Assembly: GCA_028685945.1 (NCBI GenBank)
Contig: JAQUCZ010000055.1
Coordinates: 1-6,909, forward strand
Length of the DNA stretch: 6,909 bases
From: Sulfurimonadaceae bacterium
GTDB lineage: Bacteria > Campylobacterota > Campylobacteria > Campylobacterales > Sulfurimonadaceae
Direction of reading: 5' to 3'
Shown: one piece after another, positions 1-6,318 of the stretch
Numbering within the stretch: the first letter of the stretch is position 1
How the letters are laid out: every line of letters starts with the position of its first letter
The notes under the pieces: generated by a model
What the model was told of the DNA's origin: nothing
The model's input: only the letters and a program-made list of their open reading frames with translations
Database searches by the model: none
Program-made: the position numbers and the translations under genes

Positions 1-1
1 T

Positions 2-1123
2 TACGAATGTACTGTTTTTAATACCCAAGAAGAGGTCAACACCAAAGAGCTTATCAAACATGCCGTGCGGGTCGGGCTAGGACTCAAAGAGAGCGATATT
101 ATTATTATCAAAGCCGATCGTATTTTTGTAAAAATTTTTGACGACTCCAAAAAGCGTGAGCTTACCAAAGAGGAAGAAAATACCGCAGCGGGGCGCTTTA
201 ACGGGATAGACGAGAATGAGCTCAACTCTTTTTACGATGATTATTTCCTGCAAGAAAGCGACGAGGATTTTTTCGATCATATTGCCGAAATCTTCGTCGA
301 TCGCTATTTTATCCAAGAGCAAATCGACAACCTCGTGTACGAAAAATTCGTCTTCGGGTATATTCAGATGATTATCATCGAACAGCTTGAGAGCATGTAC
401 GATCACAATAGAGCATTTTTTAAAGGGTTTTCGGGGTATGTGTTCCGCAAACATTTTAAAGAGGTGTTCTCCCGCATCGCCGATTTGGTGCTTGCAGAGA
501 TCGTCAATGCAAACAAATACATGGTGGAGTTTTTAAAATACTACTCCCTCAACGTCGTTATCGTCAACGGCGTCAAATACAAGGTTCCCGAACTCCAAGC
601 ACCCGATGGGCTCCGCTGGAACGTCGTTTCGATGCTAAGCGTCGTCAAACTCTACGTGACCACCTCAGAGAAGGTTAATCACCTTAAAAACGAAGCCCAA
701 AGGGTGGAAAACCAGATACTCGCTTTGTATATAGGAGAATATTCCCCTGCCGAATACAACGATATCTACATGCGCGAAAAACAAAAACTCGTCGATGCCA
801 TCGCGCGTTTGACGATCAAATACAACAAAGTGTTCGATGCTTACGAGGTGGAGCAAAACGAAGAGAAACAAGAGCGTTTAGGCAACGAGATCGACCGAAT
901 CAAACGGGAGATAGAGGGGTTGCGCGATAGAAAAACGAACTTTTTGAAAAAGGCGCTCAAAAAAGAGATTTTGACCCAATATTACGAACTCGAAAAGCAG
1001 TTTGAATCGCTTGAGAGGGATATTAAGCGCGAAGAGAGAATTCTTGCGCAAAACGAGGATGCCTACCGCTCTATCAAAGGGGCACTGACAAAAGCGCTCA
1101 TATCGAAAAAACAGGCGTTATAA
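2..1123 (+). CDS. Unrecognised acidic protein with C-terminal coiled coil (5' end outside window)
   Basis: I do not recognise this family. The frame is open from base 2, 21 codons upstream of the first possible start (GTG at 65), and those codons read as ordinary protein (YECTVFNTQEEVNTKELIKHA). The gene therefore most likely begins left of the window, with 373 residues visible. The N-terminal part mixes short hydrophobic stretches (DIIIIKADRIFVKIF) with a very acidic segment (about bases 160-300, many D and E). The middle (about 300-660) is rich in aromatic and hydrophobic residues but has no convincing membrane helix. From about base 660 to the stop the protein is highly charged (K, E, R, Q) with heptad-like spacing, as expected for a long coiled coil. 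A structural or scaffolding role is possible, but nothing assigns a function. It ends in TAA, 66 bases before the chosen ligA start, and is probably transcribed separately from ligA. Confidence 0.8.
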   Translation, partial: YECTVFNTQEEVNTKELIKHAVRVGLGLKESDIIIIKADRIFVKIFDDSKKRELTKEEENTAAGRFNGIDENELNSFYDDYFLQESDEDFFDHIAEIFVDRYFIQEQIDNLVYEKFVFGYIQMIIIEQLESMYDHNRAFFKGFSGYVFRKHFKEVFSRIADLVLAEIVNANKYMVEFLKYYSLNVVIVNGVKYKVPELQAPDGLRWNVVSMLSVVKLYVTTSEKVNHLKNEAQRVENQILALYIGEYSPAEYNDIYMREKQKLVDAIARLTIKYNKVFDAYEVEQNEEKQERLGNEIDRIKREIEGLRDRKTNFLKKALKKEILTQYYELEKQFESLERDIKREERILAQNEDAYRSIKGALTKALISKKQAL

Positions 1124-1152
1124 TTTTTCGGGAACTCTTAGGTTTTTTAGGG

Positions 1153-1158
1153 TAAAAT
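1153..1158 (+). promoter_or_regulatory. Probable -10 box for the ligA operon
   Basis: The hexamer TAAAAT follows GG and a T-rich run (TTTTTT at 1143-1148). This is the arrangement typical of sigma-70 promoters in Campylobacterota, where a T-rich stretch replaces a conserved -35. It lies 31 bases upstream of the ATG at 1190, in the only non-coding gap before the five-gene cluster. Transcription would start near base 1165. No -35 hexamer was found. A second, perfect TATAAT at 1119-1124 overlaps the previous stop codon and is an alternative. Confidence 0.45.
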
Positions 1159-1180
1159 TCTTAAAAAATCTTTGGCATGC

Positions 1181-1184
1181 GGAA
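1181..1184 (+). promoter_or_regulatory. Ribosome binding site that favours the ATG start of ligA
   Basis: GGAA lies 5 bases upstream of the ATG at 1190, a workable Shine-Dalgarno distance. The earlier in-frame TTG at 1172 has only an AT-rich stretch in front of it. The site is short, so it supports the start rather than proving it. Confidence 0.5.
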
Positions 1185-1189
1185 CGAAA

Positions 1190-3142
1190 ATGACCCACGA
1201 AAACTACCTTCAAGCAGTAGAAAAACTTAACCTTTATGCATACCACTACTATGTTTTAGACGATCCTCTGACCACCGATGAGGCGTACGATGCACTCTAT
1301 CACGAAGCGGTCGCCTACGAAGAGCAAAACCCCGATAAGATCGCGCCCGATTCCCCGACGCAAAGGGTGGGAGACAGGGTAAGCGAAGGGTTTGAAAAAG
1401 CTGCGCATCTAAGCCGCATGTGGTCGCTTGAAGATATTTTCGATGCCTCGGGATTAGAGAAATGGCTTACCAAAACCTACAAGCTCGATAGCAATATCAC
1501 CTTTTACTGCGAACCCAAATACGACGGCGCGTCGCTCAATCTTATCTACGAAGAGGGGAAACTCTCCAAGGGGATCACCCGCGGCGACGGGAGTATCGGC
1601 GAGCTTATCACCCAAAACGTTAAAACGATTCGCTCTATCCCTTTGACAATCCCCCACAAAGAAACTATCGAGATTCGCGGGGAGGTGGTGCTTTATAAAG
1701 AGGAGTTTGAGCGTATCAACCAAGAGCGTCTCCAAAACGGCGAAGCGCTTTTTGCCAACCCGAGAAACGCTGCGGCAGGGAGTTTGCGCCAGCTTGATTC
1801 GAGCATCACCGCATCGAGAAAACTGGTGTTCTTGCCTTACGGCGTGGGGGAAAACACCCTCACCGAAAGACTACTGAGCGAAAAGATGGAGAAAATCTAC
1901 TCTTGGGGGTTTAAACAGCCTCCGCTTCGCGCCACATGCCAAGGGTTTAGCGAGATCGAAGCGATTTACGAGCAGATGCAAACAGAGCGCGAAAGCTATG
2001 CGATGATGCTTGATGGGATGGTGGTAAAAGTCAACGAGATCGCCGCACAGATCGACATGGGGTACACCGTCAAAGTGCCCCGTTTTAGCGTGGCGTATAA
2101 ATTTCCCGCGGTAGAGAAGATTACGCGCATCAAAGATATCCTCTTGCAGGTCGGGCGCAGCGGTGCGGTCACCCCCGTAGCTTTGGTGGAACCTACCGAT
2201 ATCGAAGGGGTGATCGTTGAGAGGGCGACGCTGCATAATTTCGACGAAATAGATCGCAAAGATATCCGTATCGGCGATAACGTGATTATTTTGCGAAGCG
2301 GAGACGTGATCCCAAAAATTATCAAGGTGCTCACCCACGAACGCACGGGAAGCGAAAAGCCCTATGCGCGTCCCGAACTTTGCCCCGTGTGCGGCAGCGA
2401 ATTGCTTGACGAGGGAGCGTTGCTTAAATGCCAAAATCTCCGATGCGATGCGCGGGTGGTAAACTCGATCATCTATTTTGCTTCCAAACCGTGTTTAAAT
2501 ATCGACGGGCTGGGGGACAAGATCGTCGAGGCGCTTTACAACGCCCATCTCGTGCGCAGCGTGATCGACCTTTTTGGTTTGAGTAAAGAACAGCTGTTAA
2601 CGTTGGAAGGTTTCAAAGAGAAAAAAGCGCAAAATCTTCTCGATGCTATCGAACATGCCAAGGGGTGCGACTACTACCGTTTTATCAACTCTTTGGGGAT
2701 CGAGCATATCGGCGAGGTGGCATCAAAGACGCTCGCCGATCGGTTCGGATTCGGTTTTATCGACGCAACGAAAGAGGAGCTTATGGCATGTGAGGGCGTG
2801 GGGGAAGAGATGGCGGAGTCGGTGCTGGAGTTTGTGCGGGTAAATCGCCAAACCATTTTGGAACTTCAAAACGCCGTTGCCCCCAAAGAGCCCCAAAAAC
2901 GCGCCGAAGCGCATGACAACCCGTTTAAAGGAAGAACGGTTGTTCTCACAGGTACCATGAGCGAATCGCGCGATGCGATCAAAGAGCTTTTGGAGTCGCT
3001 GGGCGCGAAGGTTTCGGGGAGCGTAAGCAAAAAAACCGATTATCTGATCTACGGCGAGGATGCGGGGAGCAAGTACGACAAGGCAAGCGCTTTGGGCGTG
3101 GCATGTATAGAAGAAAAAGAGATGCGGGAGATGCTCAAATGA
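1190..3142 (+). CDS. ligA: NAD-dependent DNA ligase LigA
   Basis: LigA seals nicks in duplex DNA during replication and repair, using NAD+ to adenylate an active-site lysine. With the ATG at 1190 the protein is 650 residues, close to the usual 650-670. Domains in order: the NAD-binding Ia region (about 1-65, with YHYYVLDDP and DSPTQRVG); the adenylation domain with the KxDG motif (K110 is the adenylated lysine) and DGMVVK at 275-280; the OB fold with VAYKFPA at 301-307; a four-cysteine zinc finger (C398, C401, C414, C419); helix-hairpin-helix repeats (about 425-560); and a C-terminal BRCT domain (about 578-650, starting FKGRTVVLTGTM). No domain is missing. An in-frame TTG at 1172 would add six residues but lacks a ribosome binding site. 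The gene heads a compact cluster, and its TGA overlaps the start of the next gene in an ATGA arrangement. Confidence 0.98.
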   Translation: MTHENYLQAVEKLNLYAYHYYVLDDPLTTDEAYDALYHEAVAYEEQNPDKIAPDSPTQRVGDRVSEGFEKAAHLSRMWSLEDIFDASGLEKWLTKTYKLDSNITFYCEPKYDGASLNLIYEEGKLSKGITRGDGSIGELITQNVKTIRSIPLTIPHKETIEIRGEVVLYKEEFERINQERLQNGEALFANPRNAAAGSLRQLDSSITASRKLVFLPYGVGENTLTERLLSEKMEKIYSWGFKQPPLRATCQGFSEIEAIYEQMQTERESYAMMLDGMVVKVNEIAAQIDMGYTVKVPRFSVAYKFPAVEKITRIKDILLQVGRSGAVTPVALVEPTDIEGVIVERATLHNFDEIDRKDIRIGDNVIILRSGDVIPKIIKVLTHERTGSEKPYARPELCPVCGSELLDEGALLKCQNLRCDARVVNSIIYFASKPCLNIDGLGDKIVEALYNAHLVRSVIDLFGLSKEQLLTLEGFKEKKAQNLLDAIEHAKGCDYYRFINSLGIEHIGEVASKTLADRFGFGFIDATKEELMACEGVGEEMAESVLEFVRVNRQTILELQNAVAPKEPQKRAEAHDNPFKGRTVVLTGTMSESRDAIKELLESLGAKVSGSVSKKTDYLIYGEDAGSKYDKASALGVACIEEKEMREMLK

Positions 3143-3669
3143 TGCGATTTTTTATTTTGTTTTTGGCGTTTGCGGGCTTGGCATGTGCCGATAGGGACGG
3201 AGGTCCTTATATCGGGGTAGGGTACGGGGTCTCAAGTTACGGCAAGAACGATATCTACACCGATCTCAAAGAGGATAGATCCGATGCTTTTACGATCTAC
3301 GGGGGTGCGGCTATCAACAAACACCTTTCGGTAGAGCTTGGCTACGTCGATTTCGGAACCTACACCTTGGCGAACGATACGGAGCTTGAAGCCAACATCA
3401 TCACCGTTACAACCTTGGCGCAGTATCCGTTTTATGAGGATATGTTTAGTATCTACGCCAAGGTCGGTGTGGGGCAGATCGATTTTAGCACTCTAAACGA
3501 TACGGGCTTCTCCTACGTGCTCGGAGGGGGACTCGGATACCGCTACAACGAGCGTTTCGGCGTAAAAGCGGGGTACGAATACTACCCGTTTGATTACGAA
3601 GATACCCTTGGGACGACCCATTCGATGAAAATAGAATATGTTTACGGTGCGTTTGAGGTGCAGTTTTAA
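3139..3669 (+). CDS. Small outer-membrane beta-barrel protein (OmpA/Opa-type barrel)
   Basis: This is a 176-residue protein predicted to sit in the outer membrane. Residues 1-17 look like a Sec signal peptide: a short start, the hydrophobic stretch FFILFLAFAGLA, and a cleavage site of the AxA type (ACA, then DRDGG). The cysteine at 16 does not fit a lipobox. The mature part alternates polar and hydrophobic or aromatic residues, with glycine-rich strands such as YIGVGYGVSSYG, YVLGGGLGYRY and FGVKAGYEYYP. It ends in a strand with a terminal phenylalanine (YGAFEVQF), the usual signal for BAM-assisted insertion. The size fits an eight-stranded barrel. The exact role is unknown and no enzyme motif is visible. 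The ATG at 3139 is preferred because GGGAG lies 8 bases upstream; the next codon (3142) is also ATG. A start at 3103 would put a charged extension ahead of the signal peptide. It overlaps ligA by 4 bases and tlyA by 1. Confidence 0.85.
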   Translation: MMRFFILFLAFAGLACADRDGGPYIGVGYGVSSYGKNDIYTDLKEDRSDAFTIYGGAAINKHLSVELGYVDFGTYTLANDTELEANIITVTTLAQYPFYEDMFSIYAKVGVGQIDFSTLNDTGFSYVLGGGLGYRYNERFGVKAGYEYYPFDYEDTLGTTHSMKIEYVYGAFEVQF

Positions 3670-4379
3670 TGCGTCTTGATGCCTACCTTGTCGCGAACGC
3701 CTTGGCATTAAGCCGCAATAAAGCGCAAGAGCTCCTTGAAGCGGGGCTTGTGCGCGTCAACGGCGCAGTGGTTCTCAAACCCTCTTACAAAGTGCAGGAT
3801 GAAGATGCCATAAAGGTGGCAGAGCATAAAAACTACGTTTCGCGTGCAGCGTACAAACTCAGCGGTTTTTTAGAGGAACATGCCATAAAGCTCCATGCCA
3901 AGCGTGCGCTGGATATCGGCTCTTCGACGGGCGGTTTTACTCAGGTTCTTCTACAAAACGGCGTGAGCGAGGTAGTTGCGGTGGACGTGGGGACGAACCA
4001 GCTGCATCCTACGCTTAAAAACGATCCCCGCGTGCGCTCGTTTGAAAATTGCGACATACGGGAGTTTCAAAGCGAGACCCCTTTTGCGCTTGTGGTGAGC
4101 GACGTGTCGTTTATCTCTTTATTGCATATACTCGATGCGGTAGATACCTTGGCATGCGGCGCGATTATTCTTTTGTTTAAACCCCAGTTTGAAGTGGGCA
4201 AAGAGGCAAAAAGGGACAAACACGGCGTCGTTGTCGATACCAAAGCGATCGCACATGCCATGGAGCGTTTTGAGCGTACATGCCAAGAGAAAGGGTGGCA
4301 CCTAAACATAAAAACACCCGCACATATTACGGGCAAGGAGGGGAATCTTGAGTATTGCTACTATTATGAAAAACGTTGA
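3669..4379 (+). CDS. tlyA: TlyA-type rRNA (cytidine-2'-O)-methyltransferase
   Basis: TlyA transfers a methyl group from S-adenosylmethionine to the 2'-OH of a cytidine in rRNA, at the ribosomal subunit interface. Residues 1-50 form an S4 RNA-binding domain (MRLDAYLVANALALSRNKAQ). The rest is an RrmJ/FtsJ-like Rossmann fold with the SAM motif DIGSSTGGF at 82-90. The catalytic K-D-K-E set is visible as K63 (AAYKL), D145 (VSDVSF), K171 (LFKPQFEVG) and E228 (GNLEY). At 236 residues with a very short N-terminus it resembles the TlyA type I of Campylobacter, which in that genus modifies 23S C1920 only, rather than the longer mycobacterial type II. That family is known for capreomycin susceptibility and, from its name, for haemolysin-like claims; the methyltransferase role is much better supported. 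Its ATG overlaps the preceding stop (TAATG), with GAGG 10 bases upstream, and its 3' end overlaps ribF by 32 bases. Confidence 0.96.
   Translation: MRLDAYLVANALALSRNKAQELLEAGLVRVNGAVVLKPSYKVQDEDAIKVAEHKNYVSRAAYKLSGFLEEHAIKLHAKRALDIGSSTGGFTQVLLQNGVSEVVAVDVGTNQLHPTLKNDPRVRSFENCDIREFQSETPFALVVSDVSFISLLHILDAVDTLACGAIILLFKPQFEVGKEAKRDKHGVVVDTKAIAHAMERFERTCQEKGWHLNIKTPAHITGKEGNLEYCYYYEKR
4335..4343 (+). promoter_or_regulatory. Near-perfect Shine-Dalgarno sequence for ribF, inside tlyA
   Basis: AAGGAGGGG lies within the tlyA coding region. Its AAGGAGG core ends 6 bases before the TTG at 4348. The next candidate, ATG at 4366, is 24 bases from the core and too far to use it. The site decides the start of ribF and is the strongest ribosome binding site in the window. 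Confidence 0.8.
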
Positions 4380-5187
4380 TGCGATTGCCATCGGCGGGTT
4401 TGACGGGATGCACATCGGGCACCAACACCTTTTTCGCGCTTTAGGTGCAAACGGGGTGATCGTGGTAATCGAGACGGGGTACGCCAACCTCACGCCAAAA
4501 ACAAAAAGGGAGCAGTTTACTCACTACCCTCTTTGCTACATCGATCTTGAAGAGATACGCCATCTTAGCGGTGAGGAGTTCGTAGCGCTTTTGATGCAAA
4601 AATTTCCCGATCTTACAAAGATCGTGGTGGGGTACGATTTTCATTTCGGCAAAAACCGCAAATACTCCCACGCCCAGTTGCGAGAACTCTTTAGCGGCGA
4701 GGTAGCGGTGATCGATGAGGTGACGCTTCACGGCGATTCGGTACATTCGCATAAAATCCGCGCCAAACTCCAAATCGGCGATATTAAAGGTGCCAACGCC
4801 TTTTTGGGACACAACTATACCATCGAAGGCAAACTCGAGCGCGGTCAGGGGATCGGCAAAAAAGAGCTTTATGCTACGATCAACATAAGCTCCGAGGGGT
4901 ATTTGATCCCAAAAGAGGGGGTGTACGTCACCCTTACGCGTATCGACGACGAAGAGCACTTACACCCCTCGGTGTCGTTCGTGGGGCACCGTGTTTCTAC
5001 CGACGGGAGCTTTGCGATCGAGAGCCACGTACTTGATTGCGAAGTGACATGCCAAGAGAAGGCGAGTATTAGTTTCGTGAACTTTATCCGCAATAACCAA
5101 AAATTCGAAACGCTCGAAGCACTCAAAAAAGCGATCGCTCAAGATATAGCCCAAGCCGCACACGAGCTTAAGCTTTTACAACTTTAA
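4348..5187 (+). CDS. ribF: Bifunctional riboflavin kinase / FAD synthetase RibF
   Basis: RibF phosphorylates riboflavin to FMN and then adenylates FMN to FAD in the cytoplasm. With the TTG start it is 279 residues, somewhat shorter than the common 300-315. The N-terminal nucleotidyltransferase domain shows GGFDGMHIGH (HxGH motif, H22 and H25), VVGYDFHFGKNR at 94-104, and SHKIRAKLQIGDIKGANAFLG at the domain end. The C-terminal kinase domain carries GQGIGKKELYATINI at 166-180. Here the usual FPTANI motif reads YATINI, so the conserved T and N are kept (T177, N179) but the proline is lost. The probable catalytic glutamate is E225 (AIESHVLD). The C-terminal FIRNNQKF is also typical. The rare TTG is chosen because of the strong ribosome binding site just upstream; starting at ATG 4366 would remove only six residues. 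It overlaps tlyA by 32 bases, so translation is probably coupled. Confidence 0.94.
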   Translation: MSIATIMKNVDAIAIGGFDGMHIGHQHLFRALGANGVIVVIETGYANLTPKTKREQFTHYPLCYIDLEEIRHLSGEEFVALLMQKFPDLTKIVVGYDFHFGKNRKYSHAQLRELFSGEVAVIDEVTLHGDSVHSHKIRAKLQIGDIKGANAFLGHNYTIEGKLERGQGIGKKELYATINISSEGYLIPKEGVYVTLTRIDDEEHLHPSVSFVGHRVSTDGSFAIESHVLDCEVTCQEKASISFVNFIRNNQKFETLEALKKAIAQDIAQAAHELKLLQL

Positions 5188-5199
5188 AGAAAGAAGCAA

Positions 5200-6210
5200 A
5201 TGGAAAGAATTTATCTTTATACAAACGACGTGATTGCGTTTGATTTTTACCAAAACCAAAACGACTTTAGGGTAGAGGAGATCCCTCTTAAACCCTTTAA
5301 AAACAAAGGCAATTTTCTGATTTTGCACGTGCAAAAGGTGGAACTCACTACGTGGGACATGGTCGCCGTATTTGCGGAGTTTTTAAAAATTCCCGCACAA
5401 AAGATAGGCTACGCGGGGCTTAAAGACAAACATGCCACGACCACGCAGTACCTCTCGGTCGAACTCAAATACGAGGGGGTGCTTAAAAAATTCAGCCACC
5501 CCCAAATAACTATTTTAGAAACTTTTAAAAACGGCGAATCGATTCAGATGGGGGATCTCAAAGGCAACCGTTTCCATATCAACCTTTATAAAGTAGATAA
5601 GATAAGTGCGGGGCGGATCGAGAAAATTGCGCGCAAAATCGAGAAAAACGGGCTTGCGAACTATTTCGGTTTTCAGCGCTTCGGGCGCGATGGCGATGCG
5701 CTCAAACAAGCCGATGCGATGCTAAAAGGGGAGGAGTTCGTAGAGGATACGAAGCTCAAAAACTTCCTTATCTCGGTGTATCAGAGCCACTTTTTTAACG
5801 CATGGCTCAAAGAGCGGATCGAACTAAGCGCGAACGAGAAGGGTTTTAAACTGCTTGAGGGGGACGTCTATCTGCAAAACGACGGCAAGCTCATCACCCC
5901 CAAAATTATTCCGACAAGGGAGTTTGAAGCCAAAAAAGCGGTACCGACGGGACTTTTATGCGGTCGCGGCGTATTTCGTGCACGAGACGCCGCGCGTGAA
6001 ATCGAGAAAAAATACGACGATGAATTTTTGGTAGAAAAAGGGCTGCGCCGCGAAGCTTTGGTGTACCCGAAACTGGTTGCGATGCAGTACGAGAGCGAAA
6101 AGAAGGTGTTTCACGTCTCGTTTGAGCTTCCAAAGGGTGCTTATGCAACCGTGTTTTTGGAAAACATAGCGGGGCGCAATTTTAGCGCCGAGGATGTCAA
6201 AAAGCTCTAA
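5200..6210 (+). CDS. truD: tRNA pseudouridine-13 synthase TruD
   Basis: TruD converts uridine 13 of tRNA, classically tRNA-Glu, to pseudouridine. The protein is 336 residues, close to the roughly 350 of the E. coli enzyme. Family motifs are clear: the catalytic GLKDKHATT (D76 is the expected nucleophile), KGNRFHI at 121-127, NYFGFQRFG at 154-162, and SVYQSHFFNAWLKER at 192-206. The C-terminal GLRREALVYP matches the end of the fold. The TRUD insertion domain lies between the last two motifs and is comparatively divergent, as is normal. It starts 12 bases after ribF behind a weak purine-rich site (AAGAAAGAAG), so it is probably the last gene of the operon. It is followed by the only other sizeable gap in the window. 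Confidence 0.96.
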   Translation: MERIYLYTNDVIAFDFYQNQNDFRVEEIPLKPFKNKGNFLILHVQKVELTTWDMVAVFAEFLKIPAQKIGYAGLKDKHATTTQYLSVELKYEGVLKKFSHPQITILETFKNGESIQMGDLKGNRFHINLYKVDKISAGRIEKIARKIEKNGLANYFGFQRFGRDGDALKQADAMLKGEEFVEDTKLKNFLISVYQSHFFNAWLKERIELSANEKGFKLLEGDVYLQNDGKLITPKIIPTREFEAKKAVPTGLLCGRGVFRARDAAREIEKKYDDEFLVEKGLRREALVYPKLVAMQYESEKKVFHVSFELPKGAYATVFLENIAGRNFSAEDVKKL

Positions 6211-6225
6211 AGAATGTGTAATCTC

Positions 6226-6249
6226 GGAGATTTTAGAGAAAAAATCTTT
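6226..6249 (+). terminator. Weak hairpin after truD, possible terminator
   Basis: A seven-pair stem (AGATTTT at 6228-6234 with AAAATCT at 6241-6247) has a six-base loop and can be extended by two G-U pairs. A competing smaller hairpin (AATCT-CGG-AGATT, 6220-6232) shares one arm. The stem is AT-rich and no proper T-run follows, so it is a poor intrinsic terminator. It is reported because it sits exactly between the end of the operon and the next promoter. Confidence 0.25.
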
Positions 6250-6280
6250 CGATATTATAAAAGTTTAATTCTAGTTAGAC

Positions 6281-6286
6281 TATAAT
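6281..6286 (+). promoter_or_regulatory. Promoter -10 box for atpB
   Basis: A perfect TATAAT lies 32 bases upstream of the atpB ATG, in an AT-rich gap. Transcription would begin near base 6293. No consensus -35 is present at 16-18 bases; the region upstream is T- and A-rich, as usual for Campylobacterota. An additional TATTAT at 6253-6258 is a weaker alternative. Confidence 0.6.
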
Positions 6287-6318
6287 CACGCAATTTTTAT
6301 GTGACAGGGAGTGCGCCT

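Noticed and set aside
1119..1124. A perfect TATAAT at the end of the first gene
   Set aside because: It is formed by the last codon and the stop, lacks the T-rich upstream stretch, and is further from ligA than the box at 1153. It is kept only as an alternative.
1141..1170. A possible stem of GGTTTTTTA with TAAAAAATC around the ligA -10 box
   Set aside because: It is nearly all A-T pairs with a 12-base loop and no T-run after it; opposing A and T runs in an AT-rich gap form such stems by chance.
1871..2434. A 187-codon open frame on the minus strand within ligA, and a similar 172-codon one within ribF (4441-4959)
   Set aside because: Both lie antisense to well-recognised genes, have no recognisable motif or ribosome binding site, and are expected shadows in GC-leaning codon usage.
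2643..2843. A 66-codon plus-strand frame inside ligA
   Set aside because: It lies wholly inside the helix-hairpin-helix coding region in another frame, and its tryptophan- and arginine-rich product resembles nothing.
3165..3190. A lipoprotein signal at the cysteine in the barrel protein's N-terminus
   Set aside because: The residues before the cysteine are G-L-A, which do not match the lipobox; an AxA signal-peptidase site one residue later fits better.
4245..5138. Two copies of the cyanobacterial HIP1-type octamer GCGATCGC (4245 and 5131)
   Set aside because: Only two copies, both encoding part of K-A-I-A in similar codons; too few to claim an iterated motif.
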